Source of the DNA: Streptomyces parvus
GTDB taxonomy: Bacteria > Actinomycetota > Actinomycetes > Streptomycetales > Streptomycetaceae
Assembly: GCF_014648875.1 (NCBI RefSeq)
Contig: NZ_BMRY01000015.1
Span: 109,256-173,255, forward strand
Length of the DNA: 64,000 nt
Reading direction: 5' to 3'
Each line of letters starts with the position of its first letter. Positions within the stretch are counted from its first letter, which is position 1. Of this stretch, positions 52,028 through 61,029 are shown piece after piece. The notes below the pieces were generated by a model. It did not search any database, had not been told where the DNA came from, and saw nothing but the letters and a program-made list of their open reading frames with translations. Both the position numbers and the translations under genes were made by a program.

Positions 52028-52108
52028 CGGGTGCTGTGGCGCGGCGCGCGCAGGTCGTGGGCCTGCGGGTCTGTGCCGGGAACGGGTGCGTTCAATAGGC
52101 TGCGCGGT

Positions 52109-52846
52109 ATGACAAGTGAACGTCCGGAAATGCGCGCCTCCGATGCCGAGCGTGAGCGGATCGCGGAACTGCTGCGCGAGGCCGTGGCCGAGGGCCGACT
52201 GGATATGGACGAGTTCGACCAGCGCCTGGAGACGGCCTACAAGGCCCGTACGCACGGGGAGTTGGAGCCGCTGGTCCAGGACCTGCCGGCGCCGGGTTCG
52301 GCGCTCGCTCCGGTCGGTTCGTCCGCGCCCGCCTCGCTGGGGGGCTCGGCCGCGAACTGGCCCGCGCGGATCGGCGGCCCCGCGACCTCCACGGGCGGGT
52401 TCGCCCTCTGGGGCGGCTTCAACCGGAAGGGCCGCTGGACGGTGGCCCGGAAGTTCACCGCGTTCGCGATGTGGGGCGGCGGCGAGATCGATCTGCGCGA
52501 GGCGCACTTCGAGGACCGCGAGACCGTGATCCGCTGCTTCACGATCATGGGCGGCATCCATGTGACCGCGCCGCCGGAGCTCAACATGGAGGTCCGGGGC
52601 ATCGGCATCATGGGCGGCTTCGGCGAGGGCTCCAACGAGGACGGCGAGATCGCCCCCGACTCCCCGCGGGTGCGGATCACCGGCTTCGCCCTGATGGGCG
52701 GCGTCGGCGTGGACCGCAAGCGGACGAAGGCGGAGCGCCGCCGCTTGAAGGAGGCGAAGGAGGCGGAGCTGGAGGCGCGCCGCCGCCGCGAGCTGGAGGG
52801 CCCGGACGACGGCGACGGCACCGGCGGCGGCCGCAAGAAGCTCTGA
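52109..52846 (+). CDS. DUF1707 domain protein with cell-wall-stress-like C-terminal domain
   Basis: A 245-residue protein. Residues 10-60 are DUF1707: MRASDAERERIAELLREAVAEGRLDMDEFDQRLETAYKARTHGELEPLVQDLP. From about 110 a LiaF-like or DUF2154-type beta domain follows (FTAFAMWGGGEIDLREAHFEDRETVIRCFTIMGGIHVTAPPELNMEVRGIGIMGGFG). It has no membrane helix. The role is not known; related proteins respond to cell-envelope stress. Confidence 0.83.
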   Translation: MTSERPEMRASDAERERIAELLREAVAEGRLDMDEFDQRLETAYKARTHGELEPLVQDLPAPGSALAPVGSSAPASLGGSAANWPARIGGPATSTGGFALWGGFNRKGRWTVARKFTAFAMWGGGEIDLREAHFEDRETVIRCFTIMGGIHVTAPPELNMEVRGIGIMGGFGEGSNEDGEIAPDSPRVRITGFALMGGVGVDRKRTKAERRRLKEAKEAELEARRRRELEGPDDGDGTGGGRKKL

Positions 52847-52882
52847 GGCCCTTCGGCTCGCCTCAACGGGTCGCAGCGCGAG

Positions 52883-54130
52883 TCACAGCGCGTCGGACCG
52901 GGGCGTGCGGGCCCGGTCCAGTGACTTCAGGTCCACCCGGTCGCCGAGCGCGCGGTACCCGTCGTCGTTGAGGTGCAGGTGGTCGCCGGAGTCGTACGAG
53001 GCGAGGAGCCGGTTCGGCGCGGCGGGGTCGCGTACCGCCGCGTCGAAGTCGACGTACGCGTCGAAGATCTTGCCCGCCCGGATCTGCTCGTTGACCGCGT
53101 GGCGGACGGCGTCGCGCTGGGGCGTCCAGGTGGCGAAGCCCTCGAACGGGGTGAGCGTCGCGCCGACGACCCGGAGACCGCGGGCGTGCGCCCGGTCGGT
53201 GAGGGCGCGCAGGCTGTCCACGATGCGCTGGGGGTCGGCCTCCTGCGGGTACTGCTGTACGTCGTTGATGCCGAGCGCGATGACGACGGTCCGGGCCCCG
53301 GCGACCCCCAGGACGTCCCGGTCGAGCCGGTCGGTGCCCGACTGTCCCCCGGTGCCGCGGCCGACGCCCACGATCCGGTTGCCCGCGATGCCCGCGTTGG
53401 CGACCCCGTACCGGCCGCCGAGCCGGTCGGCGAGGACGTCGGGCCAGCGGGCGTTGGCGTCGGTGGTGGAGCCGCTGCCCGCGGTCAGGGAGTCCCCGAG
53501 GGCGACGACCGCGCCGACCGCCTGCTCGCTGCGGACGTCAACGGCGGTCAGGTAGCGCCAGTTGCTGGTGGTGAAGGTGCCGCGGTCGTCGATCAGGAAC
53601 GAGGTCTGGTGGGTGTAGCCGTGGAAGGTGACCGGCCCGCCGCCGCGCGGGGTGCGGAAGCTGACCTGGAGGTCGGAGTCGGGGGCCACGGGGACGACGA
53701 CCGGGTCGCTGACGACCCGTCCGCCCGCGGGGACGGTGACGGTGGCGGCGTTCTTGAAGGTCACCGGCCGGGTGTTGACGGTGGCCTGGTCGACGACCAG
53801 GGGGGTCGTGCCGAAGAGGTTGGACAGCGTGATGCGGGCGGCGTCCCCGCCGATGCTGGTGTGCACGACGTTGCGGACGGTGCGCCCGGGGAGCCCGCCC
53901 TCGGTGCCCGCTTCGGCGCCGACGGGCGCGGCGGTCCAGGTGGCGATCCACGAGGGGCCGGAGGCGGCGGGGTCGACCGGGTTACGGGCCGCCGCCTGGG
54001 TCTCGGCGGGCGGGAGCGGTGCCGACCGGGGGCCGGAGAGCAGCGTCGTTGCGAAGGCGACGGCGGCGGCGAGCGCGGCGGTGCCCGCCACTAGGGCGAT
54101 GAGCAGGGCATACCCCTGGCGCCTTGGCAT
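52883..54130 (-). CDS. Secreted or membrane-anchored SGNH/GDSL hydrolase
   Basis: A 415-residue esterase-like hydrolase. Residues 6-30 are one hydrophobic segment (YALLIALVAGTAALAAAVAFATTLL), probably a signal anchor. Residues 60-200 are a beta-rich domain; the catalytic GDSL is 212-215 (S214), followed by block II GIAGNRIVG, block III ALGINDVQ and block V DHLHLN with the catalytic Asp and His. Start ATG 54130 fits a GGAGAACC site. It may deacylate a polysaccharide or lipid. Confidence 0.88.
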   Translation of the reverse strand: MPRRQGYALLIALVAGTAALAAAVAFATTLLSGPRSAPLPPAETQAAARNPVDPAASGPSWIATWTAAPVGAEAGTEGGLPGRTVRNVVHTSIGGDAARITLSNLFGTTPLVVDQATVNTRPVTFKNAATVTVPAGGRVVSDPVVVPVAPDSDLQVSFRTPRGGGPVTFHGYTHQTSFLIDDRGTFTTSNWRYLTAVDVRSEQAVGAVVALGDSLTAGSGSTTDANARWPDVLADRLGGRYGVANAGIAGNRIVGVGRGTGGQSGTDRLDRDVLGVAGARTVVIALGINDVQQYPQEADPQRIVDSLRALTDRAHARGLRVVGATLTPFEGFATWTPQRDAVRHAVNEQIRAGKIFDAYVDFDAAVRDPAAPNRLLASYDSGDHLHLNDDGYRALGDRVDLKSLDRARTPRSDAL

Positions 54131-54227
54131 GTGCGGTGGTTCTCCTTGTGATGATCGTGCTGGTCCCATGATGCGACAGGCCGTCGGGAACTCCACATGC
54201 GGCCCAGGAGTAGGGGAGGTAGGGACA

Positions 54228-55721
54228 ATGCGTACGTCACGGGGGCGAGGCGTACGCGGACGGGTGGAGCGGATGGAACGGACCGGATCCGGCGAGCAGG
54301 GGCAGGACGGGGACGCGGTGCGAAAGGACGCGGCGCAGGGGCCGCAGGGCCCGGAGCGCTCGGCGCTGCCGCCGGGGCGATCGGAGCCGCCTTCGGGGCG
54401 ATCGGCGCGGGAGCCGAGGGCGGGTGCGGGTGCGGGTGCGGGCGCGGGCCCGCTGGCCTCGTTCGCGTACACCGCCGCCGACGAGGAGAAGCAGCGCGGC
54501 GTACGGCGCATGAAACTCACGGCGACCGGCCTCCTTCTGCTCGTCGCGCTCATTTACGTCCTGGCCACCTGGGCGAAGAACTCAGGCGTGGGGGGCTGGC
54601 CGGGCTACGTCGCAGCGGCTGCCGAGGCGGGGATGGTGGGCGCGCTGGCGGACTGGTTCGCGGTGACGGCGCTCTTCCGCCGCCCGCTGGGTCTGCCCAT
54701 TCCGCACACGGCCATCATTCCCACCAAGAAGGATCAGCTAGGACAGTCCCTCGGTTCCTTCGTTGGCGAGAACTTTCTCTCCGGAGACGTCATTCGTGAC
54801 CGAATTCACGCTCTGGGGGTCGGCCGGCGGCTCGGTGTGTGGCTCGCGGAGCCGGCGCACGCGGACCGGGTCACCGCCGAGCTGGCGACGGCGCTGCGCG
54901 GTGCGCTGACGGTCCTTCGGGATTCCGACGTCCAGGCGGTGGTCGGCGAGGCGATCACCCGGCGGGCGGACGCGGTGGAGGTCGGCCCGGGCCTCGGCAA
55001 GATGCTGGAGAAGGTCGTCACGGACGGCGGCCACCGCAAGGTCGTCGACCTCATCTGCGTACGGGCGCACGACTGGCTGGTGGAGCACGGCGATTCGGTG
55101 ATGAACGCGGTGCAGGGCGGGGCGCCCGGCTGGACGCCGAGGTTCGTGGACAAGCGAGTGGGGGAGCGGGTCTACAAGGAGCTGCTGCGGTTCGTCACGG
55201 AGATGCGGGACATGCCGGAGCACCCGGCGCGCGGCTCGATCGACACGTTCCTCACCGACTTCGCGGCCGACCTCCAGACCGACGCCGACACCCGGGCCCG
55301 GGTGGAGCGCCTGAAGTCGGAGATCCTGGGCCGGAGCGAGGTCCAGGACGTCATCGCCTCGGCCTGGTCCTCCGTCCGCACGATGATCCTCTCGGCGGCG
55401 GAGGACGAGCGCAGCGAACTGCGACTGCGGGCGCGCGCCTCGCTGATGTCGCTGGGCGCGAGGCTGGCGAGCGACGAACGGCTCCAGGGCAAGCTGGACG
55501 GCTGGCTGGAGGACGCGGCGGTGTACGTGGTGACGACGTACCGCGCGGAGATCACCTCGCTGATCAGCGAGACGGTCGCGGGCTGGGACGCGGACCAGAC
55601 CTCGAAGAAGATCGAGGCGCACATCGGCCGCGACCTCCAGTTCATCCGGATCAACGGCACGGTGGTGGGCGCGCTGGCGGGCCTGGCGATCTACACGGTG
55701 TCGCACGCGCTGGGGGGCTGA
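54228..55721 (+). CDS. DUF445 membrane protein
   Basis: A 497-residue protein. A long hydrophilic, Gly/Ala-rich head (1-80, with GAGAGAGAG) precedes the DUF445 domain: RRMKLTATGLLLLVALIYVLATWA is the first helix, then GWPGYVAAAAEAGMVGALADWFAVTALFRRPLGLPIPHTAIIPTKKDQLGQSLGSFVGENFLS. A C-terminal helix (INGTVVGALAGLAIYTVSHAL) closes it. It is widespread in bacteria but its role is unknown. The ATG at 54228 follows GGGGAGGTAGGG. A later ATG (MERTGSG) is possible. Confidence 0.85.
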   Translation: MRTSRGRGVRGRVERMERTGSGEQGQDGDAVRKDAAQGPQGPERSALPPGRSEPPSGRSAREPRAGAGAGAGAGPLASFAYTAADEEKQRGVRRMKLTATGLLLLVALIYVLATWAKNSGVGGWPGYVAAAAEAGMVGALADWFAVTALFRRPLGLPIPHTAIIPTKKDQLGQSLGSFVGENFLSGDVIRDRIHALGVGRRLGVWLAEPAHADRVTAELATALRGALTVLRDSDVQAVVGEAITRRADAVEVGPGLGKMLEKVVTDGGHRKVVDLICVRAHDWLVEHGDSVMNAVQGGAPGWTPRFVDKRVGERVYKELLRFVTEMRDMPEHPARGSIDTFLTDFAADLQTDADTRARVERLKSEILGRSEVQDVIASAWSSVRTMILSAAEDERSELRLRARASLMSLGARLASDERLQGKLDGWLEDAAVYVVTTYRAEITSLISETVAGWDADQTSKKIEAHIGRDLQFIRINGTVVGALAGLAIYTVSHALGG

Positions 55722-55764
55722 GGGGACCTCGGGGCCCCGGGTGGCCTTCGGAGTCCCGCCGCTC

Positions 55765-55814
55765 CGGGTGCGTGCCCGTACGGTCCTGTCGAGTCCGGTA
55801 CGGGTACGCACCCG
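55765..55814 (+). terminator. Terminator after the DUF445 gene
   Basis: Arms 55765-55781 and 55798-55814 pair over 17 bases with one G-U and a 16-base loop that can fold further. Confidence 0.75.
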
Positions 55815-56015
55815 GCCTACGCGGGGGAGTTGCCGGGGAGTACGGGCTCGGGGCGGCGGGCGTTCAACGCGGCGCCGGGTTTCTTTCGGTCAGCTGTCAG
55901 ACCATGTCACGCGAGGGGCGGCCCGGGACACGGCGGCGACGCCCACCGCTTCTCCTGCCACACGGCCTGGGCGGGGCTGAAGCAGGAGTCGGATACGCGG
56001 GTGGCGTGCTCCCGG

Positions 56016-56486
56016 TCAGGCCTTGGTGTGGAACCAGCTGGTGCAGCCGTAACTCGTGGTGCCCCTCTTGATGCAGGCACGGAATTTGATTTTGGTGTTC
56101 TCCTTGAGATTCTTCGTCTTCTTGACCTTGGAGGGCGCCGGCTTCCCCTGGGTGTTGATGTTGATGATCGTCTTGCCGTCCGAGACCACCTGCCCCACGA
56201 CGTAGTAGCCGTCACTCTCCTTGTCGGTGATGTACAGCGAGTCGCCGGTCCACGAGCCGATCAGCGGATCGGCGGCCCACGTGACCGCACCGATGTTGTG
56301 CGGGTGGTGGAACAGCTGGAAGCCGCGAGTGCCGTCCTCCTTCAGTTCCTTCTTGTAGCCGATTTCCTCCCAGGTGAGCTTGGGGGCTGCCTGCGCGGTG
56401 GGCGCCGACAGGATGGAGCCGGACAGGGCGAGACCGACAACAGCTGCGACAGCGGCTGTACGGCGGCGGGCGGTCGATCGCGGCAT
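56016..56486 (-). CDS. Small secreted protein of unknown function
   Basis: A 156-residue protein with a signal peptide: RSTARRRTAAVAAVVGLALSGSILSAPTAQA, then APKLTWEEIGYKKELKEDG. The mature part has two cysteines close together near the end (FRACIKRGTTSYGCTSWF), likely a disulfide, and no membrane helix. I recognise no family. I chose ATG 56486 because the longer frame adds a stretch without signal-peptide character. Upstream is a 446-base region without a gene. Confidence 0.72.
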   Translation of the reverse strand: MPRSTARRRTAAVAAVVGLALSGSILSAPTAQAAPKLTWEEIGYKKELKEDGTRGFQLFHHPHNIGAVTWAADPLIGSWTGDSLYITDKESDGYYVVGQVVSDGKTIININTQGKPAPSKVKKTKNLKENTKIKFRACIKRGTTSYGCTSWFHTKA

Positions 56487-56932
56487 GATGTTCCTCTTCC
56501 ACTGGGTGGGTGCTCCCCACCGGGCGGGCATTTCCCCACGGTGCCGGCGGTGCGATTTCGGAGCCTAGAGGCTGGCTCGCGTTCCACCACCATGATGGGA
56601 TGTCCTGGGACGACCATGCCTGTGACCTGCGCTTTCACGACTGATGGTGAGACGCTGTGGGACGTAGGACGGGATATCGTCGGTCGTCGACCGCCTTTGC
56701 CGATCGAAGCCCCCGGCTGGTCCGGTCGGGCGTCCCGGACCGGGTCCGCGAGGACGGCTCAGGTGGTCTCGGCCCGCCGGGTGACGGCCCAGGAGGCGGC
56801 GGCCACGACGCCCGCGTGGACAACATGCAACATGCCTGCGGCGTACGGGGAGATGGCGCGATACCTGCGTGATCTCCATCAGTGATCCGAGAGCCGGGGT
56901 AAGGTCTGGACCCTTCGCACGAGGGGGGTCTC
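56487..56932. other. Gene-poor region
   Basis: About 446 bases between a minus-strand secreted protein and the lipoprotein at 56933. A plus frame through it ends with AAYGEMARYLRDLHQ, but has no ribosome site or recognisable domain. It may hold a decayed gene as well as the promoters of both neighbours. Confidence 0.4.
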
Positions 56933-57502
56933 ATGCTGTTCCGTAACGCTGCCCGTACCGGCGGTCACCATCCGGCGCGAACGGGGCTGCGCGCAGGCGT
57001 ACTTGCCGTGGTCGCGGCTGCCGCGCTGGTGTCCTGCACCCAGGCATCGGGCGGCTACGGCCCCGACGTGGACGCCGCCCGGACCGTCAACTCCGTGGAG
57101 AACGCGGACCGCGCCGAGCGGGAGGCGGGCGAGGCGGCCGAGGCGGCCGAGGCGGGTGAGACTGACCCCACCGCTGCCCCCTCACCGGGCCCGGCCCTGG
57201 TCCGCGACGCCTTCGCGACGCTCCAGGCGACGCTGGACGACACCTGCACCCCGGGCGCGGGCGACTGTGCCTACTTCCTGGGCCGGGTGACCCGGGAACT
57301 CACCGAGCTGGACGAGTCGATGCGGGCGGACACCAAGGGGCCCGGCCACTTCAAGAAGCCGCTCGCCGACATGAAGGCCCTGTTCACCAAGTTGGGCGAC
57401 GACCGCTCCGAGCCGCATCTGGAGAAGCACTTCTCCGAGATCGTCGGCACCCGTGACAGCGTCAACGCCTGGATGCAGGACCACCCCGACGACTACCGCT
57501 GA
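56933..57502 (+). CDS. Lipoprotein of unknown function
   Basis: A 189-residue lipoprotein with lipobox ALVSC (Cys35), then an acidic Ala/Glu-rich linker (RAEREAGEAAEAAEAGE) and a helical domain VRDAFATLQATLDDTCTPGAGDCAYFLGRVTRELTELDESMRADTKGPGHFKKPLADMKALFTKLGD with one likely disulfide (the two Cys of TCTPGAGDCAYF). I recognise no family. ATG 56933 is preceded by GAGGGGGG. The next gene follows 58 bases later. Confidence 0.75.
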   Translation: MLFRNAARTGGHHPARTGLRAGVLAVVAAAALVSCTQASGGYGPDVDAARTVNSVENADRAEREAGEAAEAAEAGETDPTAAPSPGPALVRDAFATLQATLDDTCTPGAGDCAYFLGRVTRELTELDESMRADTKGPGHFKKPLADMKALFTKLGDDRSEPHLEKHFSEIVGTRDSVNAWMQDHPDDYR

Positions 57503-57560
57503 CCGGGCCGGCCGGGGGCATCGGGGGGCATCGGGAACCGGGAATCGGGGACGGGGAAGC

Positions 57561-58328
57561 GTGGACCTGTACGAGGTGCTCGGCCTGCTCGCCGCCGCGA
57601 CGGCGGCGGGCTGGGTCGACGCGGTGGTCGGGGGCGGCGGGGTCCTGCTCATACCCGTGCTCCTGCTGGCCTTTCCCACGTACTCGCCCGCGGTGGCGCT
57701 GGGCACCAACAAGATCGCGGCGGTCATGGGCACGGCGACCGCCGCGTACATGTACCAGCGCCGCACGAAGCTGGACCGGAAGGTCCTGCTGCCGGCCGCC
57801 GGACTCGCGGTCCCCTTCGGCGCACTCGGCGCTCTGTCGGCGTCGAGCGTCCCCACAAGCTATTTCCGGCCGGTCATCATGGGCCTGCTGATCTCGGTGG
57901 CGCTCTTCGTGGCCTTCCGGCCGAGTTTCGGGGTCCAGCAGAGGGACCTGGTCGTCACCCCGCGCCGCCGCACGGCGGCGATCCTCATCGCGGGCGTGGG
58001 CATCGGCTTCTACGACGGAGTGTTCGGACCCGGGGTCGGCACCTTCCTCATCATCTCCTTCACCACACTCCTCGCGACCCAGTTCCTGGAGAGCGCGGCC
58101 ATGGCGAAGGTGATCAACGCCTCCTCCAACCTCGGGGCGCTCGCGGTCTTCGCCTGGCAGGGCAACGTGCTGTGGGCCCTCGGCCTGGGGATGGCCGTGG
58201 GGAACATCGCGGGAGCGATGATCGGCTCGCGTACGGCGATGAAGAGGGGGTCCGGATTCGTCAGGATCGTGCTGGTCCTCGTGGTCACCGGGATGGTGGC
58301 CAAGATGGGCTTCGACCAGTTCGCTTGA
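57561..58328 (+). CDS. TSUP-family permease (TauE/SafE)
   Basis: A 255-residue permease with about eight helices. DLYEVLGLLAAATAAGWVDAVVGGGGVLLIPVLLLAF and ALGTNKIAAVMGTATAAYMYQ are the two TauE/SafE repeats' first blocks, and IGFYDGVFGPGVGTFLIISFTTLL the second. It exports or takes up sulfite, sulfonates or organosulfur anions; the true substrate is not clear. It starts at GTG 57561 with GGGGAAG upstream. Confidence 0.9.
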   Translation: MDLYEVLGLLAAATAAGWVDAVVGGGGVLLIPVLLLAFPTYSPAVALGTNKIAAVMGTATAAYMYQRRTKLDRKVLLPAAGLAVPFGALGALSASSVPTSYFRPVIMGLLISVALFVAFRPSFGVQQRDLVVTPRRRTAAILIAGVGIGFYDGVFGPGVGTFLIISFTTLLATQFLESAAMAKVINASSNLGALAVFAWQGNVLWALGLGMAVGNIAGAMIGSRTAMKRGSGFVRIVLVLVVTGMVAKMGFDQFA

Positions 58329-58390
58329 CGGGTTCGGCGGGTTCGAAGGGTTCGCCCGGTTCGCCTGACGGGAGTCCGCCCGACCGGCAC

Positions 58391-58793
58391 TTAGCCGGTG
58401 CCACCGTACGCACTTGGAAGGCAGGCTAGGTAGAACGCGTGCGTGGCCGGTGTGCGTGAGCCTGTTTGCAGCATTGCTTTGCAGCAGCCCGCGTTCCAGG
58501 CTGCTTGCAGCGTGCCGGCCATGATCTGCGTGCCCAGGCCTGTTCCCCGTAGGGCCTGATCAACGACGACGTCTTCGATGACCGCGTACGGTGACGCGGA
58601 TCGCGTCAGGTTCGGGATCACGTTCAGGTACGTCGTGGCCACGATGGCTCCATCGACTTCCAGCACGAACAGGTGCAAGAAGGCCGACTCGAGAATCTGC
58701 GCGAAGACGGCTGTGTCGGACCGGTCGAGCAGAACGGGTTCTTCCGGCTGCAGTTGGCGGTATGGGCGCAGAATGCACAGTAAGGCAGCGCAT
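58391..58793 (-). pseudogene. GNAT acetyltransferase, probably frameshifted near its start
   Basis: The frame from just after the S1 gene's stop reads ILRPYRQLQPEEPVLLDRSDTAVFAQILESAFLHLFVLEVDGAIVATTYLNVIPN and VIEDVVVDQALRGTGLGTQIMAGTL, a clear GNAT with the acetyl-CoA loop RGTGLG. But it has no ATG, GTG or TTG until TTG 58678, which would drop the first quarter. The natural start, ATG 58793, overlaps the S1 stop (TGATG) but is in another frame, so one base has probably been lost or gained within the first eight codons. It also has a TTA codon there. The C-terminus (HAFYLACLPSAYGGTG) is short. Confidence 0.6.
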
Positions 58794-59365
58794 CACACGT
58801 CGGCGGATGAGCCTTGGCGTCGGGAAAGGGCCAGCCGGCGTCGCTCTCGGTCAATCTCGGTGACGACCACCGTGATCTTGTCGCCGACCTGGACGACATC
58901 TGATGGAGTCTTCACAGCTGTCCAGGCGAGCTCTCGCAGGTGAACCAGTCCCTCGATTCCTTCGGCGACCTGGACGAAGACGCCGAACGGGATCAGCTTG
59001 GTGACCTGGCCAGGCAGTTTCTGCCCCACCGTGATGGTGTCAGCGAATATCAGAAAAGGGTCCGGCTGTGTGGCCTTCAAGGACAGTCTGGCCTCCAGGT
59101 TCCACGTGTCGAACTGGAGAAACTCGCATGAGAGGCGCTGTCCGACCTGCACGACATCGGAGGCTGCCTCGAAATGTCGCCAGGACAGTTCAGCGAAGGA
59201 GATGAACCCGACGCCGGGGAAGACCGGATGGTCGGGTCCGTCGTCCAGTGCCACGAACACACCGAACCGTTCGATCGCTGTGACGGTGCCGGAAAGCAAC
59301 TCGCCGCGGTGCAGTGATTCCAGGAATGCCCAGAGTTCTGGGTTCTCGGACGGTCCACCCATCAT
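58793..59365 (-). CDS. Protein with two S1 RNA-binding domains
   Basis: A 190-residue protein. S1 unit 1: LHRGELLSGTVTAIERFGVFVALDDGPDHPVFPGVGFISFAELSWRHF (18-70). S1 unit 2: ITVGQKLPGQVTKLIPFGVFVQVAEGIEGLVHLRELAW (108-150), then VGDKITVVVTEIDRERRRLALSRRQ. It resembles a small ribosomal protein S1-like or RNA-binding factor. It begins near a GGGAG site. Its stop overlaps the ATG of the frameshifted GNAT gene. Confidence 0.85.
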   Translation of the reverse strand: MMGGPSENPELWAFLESLHRGELLSGTVTAIERFGVFVALDDGPDHPVFPGVGFISFAELSWRHFEAASDVVQVGQRLSCEFLQFDTWNLEARLSLKATQPDPFLIFADTITVGQKLPGQVTKLIPFGVFVQVAEGIEGLVHLRELAWTAVKTPSDVVQVGDKITVVVTEIDRERRRLALSRRQGSSADV

Positions 59366-59445
59366 GCTCCCAGCCTTTCACGAGGAGCCGTGCACGGGAT
59401 GGGAAGTGTGCTCATGCTGCAGTCTTGAGGGGACGTCCCCCGGCT

Positions 59446-59577
59446 CCCGCCGGCCGAGGCCGGCAGCATCATCGCGCGTCGATAGAGCACCGAGCTGGTG
59501 CTGCCCCGGCGCACGATCTGCTGCTGCTTCTGCGCCTCCTGGTCGGTCAGTCTGCGCACACGGACAGGCTCGGCCAC
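59446..59577 (-). pseudogene. IS630-type transposase remnant
   Basis: The segment reads MAEPVRVRRLTDQEAQKQQQIVRRG then STSSVLYRRAMMLPASAGG, the first 44 residues of IS630-family transposases (helix-turn-helix that binds the inverted repeat). It then departs into unrelated sequence. The catalytic DDE domain is absent. No matching inverted repeats were seen on either side. Confidence 0.7.
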
Positions 59578-59663
59578 CGCACCCCCAGCGGTTGGAGACG
59601 AAGGCGCCCGTTGCTGCGGCCGCCAGTAGCTCTGTCACCAGGGCGAATAGGGGCGGGGATCGG

Positions 59664-60140
59664 TCAGGAAGCGGGCGCGGTGACGGTGATGCGGACGACG
59701 GCGGTGGCGGCGGGAACGTCCGTGCCCTTCACGCTGACCTCGTACGTCAGCTCGTCCTCGCCGACGTACCCGTCCCGCGCGGTGTACGTCACCGTGGCCG
59801 AGGACACCGACACGGAACCGTTGCTGGGCTCGGTGTCGATGGTCAGGGTCAGCTCGGCGGGGTCGTAGGCGGCGAGCAGGCCCGCCCGCTCGCCGCTCTC
59901 CAGGGTGACGGAGTCGTTGTCCAGGACGTCCACGTCCAGGCTGTCGCCCGCGGCCACGCGCTGCTGGTCGTCCATCAGCGCCAGTGTCCGTTCGACGGCG
60001 CCTTTCCCGCCCTGGTCGCCCGTGCCGCCGCCGTCGCTCCCGCACCCCGTCAGGGCGAGGGCGAGTGCACCCACTCCCACCGACATGCGCATCCGGAGGG
60101 CTCCGCGCAAGGACCGCCGTGCCTGCTTCCTCGTCTGCAT
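59664..60140 (-). CDS. Lipoprotein with cadherin-like (tandem-95) domain
   Basis: A 158-residue lipoprotein with lipobox LALTGC (Cys33). The mature part has one bacterial cadherin-like unit, VAAGDSLDVDVLDNDSV ... PSNGSVSVSSATVTYTARDGYVGEDELTYEVS, a repeat usually found in long arrays on surface proteins. Here a single copy is attached to the membrane. It probably binds a partner or calcium; function unknown. Confidence 0.75.
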   Translation of the reverse strand: MQTRKQARRSLRGALRMRMSVGVGALALALTGCGSDGGGTGDQGGKGAVERTLALMDDQQRVAAGDSLDVDVLDNDSVTLESGERAGLLAAYDPAELTLTIDTEPSNGSVSVSSATVTYTARDGYVGEDELTYEVSVKGTDVPAATAVVRITVTAPAS

Positions 60141-60282
60141 GTGTTACCCCCAAGGCCGAACCAGGTGCTGAGTGCGGTGGAGCAGCCGATGTTCGCAGCG
60201 CGTACGGGCGCACATCAGGGGCATGCGGGAAGAGAAGCGGAATTGTGATGAGAGCGTGTACAAGGCGTGGAGGGTCGTGGTC

Positions 60283-60837
60283 TCATGCGGCAGGCCGTCG
60301 CCGTCCCAGCAACCGGCCCTGCGCCGCCTTCAGCGCGGTGAACCCCTCCCGCGCGTAGTCGGCGAGGTCCTGGCTCGGGAACGACACGACGGACTGATGC
60401 TGGTCGAACCGCCCCTGCTCCCATCGGGCGGCCGTGATCTCGTAACCGGACACGTGGGCGCACAGCTTGAGCAGGATCGGCGGCATCTCGGATTCACGCA
60501 GCAGATCGGCGTGGGTGACGACGAGGTCGCGCATGGTCCGGATGTTCGGCAGGAAGACGGTCGTCACCCACAGCCGCCACTCGGCGAGTTCCTCCTCGGT
60601 GGGCGGATCCTCGTGGTCGAAGGGGGAGCGCCCGTCGGGGCGGACGTTGCGCTGGGCGAAGGCTTCGAAGGCGCGGCTGTTGGCCTCGGTGATGGCGAAC
60701 AAGGGGCCGTAGAAGTCGCTGAGTTGCCGGTTGACCCGTGCGAGCCGCTCGCTGCGCTGGGCGAGCCGCAGCCCGTTGAGGTAGGCCGCGACGTACCCGA
60801 CGAAGGCGAGGGTGATGGTGACGACCAGAGCAGGCAT
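60283..60837 (-). CDS. Membrane-anchored hypothetical protein
   Basis: A 184-residue protein with one N-terminal helix (LVVTITLAFVGYVAAYLNGL) followed by a soluble region LAQRSERLARVNRQLSDFYGPLFAITEANSRAFEAFAQRNVRP ... EEELAEWRLWVTTVFLPNIRTMRDLVVTHADLL. I recognise no family, though the helical region looks conserved. The start ATG 60837 has GGAGG-like sequence weakly placed. It lies between two lone genes. Confidence 0.7.
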   Translation of the reverse strand: MPALVVTITLAFVGYVAAYLNGLRLAQRSERLARVNRQLSDFYGPLFAITEANSRAFEAFAQRNVRPDGRSPFDHEDPPTEEELAEWRLWVTTVFLPNIRTMRDLVVTHADLLRESEMPPILLKLCAHVSGYEITAARWEQGRFDQHQSVVSFPSQDLADYAREGFTALKAAQGRLLGRRRPAA

Positions 60838-61029
60838 GGAGGAATGCTACGGACGCCGACGTGGGGGTGGTTCGGCGAACAGATCTTCGATCTGGTGATG
60901 CGTCAGAACTGTGGGATACGGTGACGAGGTCATCACGCTCAGTGCGCGCCCGCGCGCAAGGGGCGGCCCCCGGAGGTGCGCGAACACCACCCGAGGGCCT
61001 ACACCCCCAGTGGATAGGACCCACCAGAA

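Noticed and set aside
59378..59638. 86-residue minus frame MTELLAAAATGAFVSNRW...
   Set aside because: It overlaps the better-supported IS630 remnant in a different frame and matches no family.
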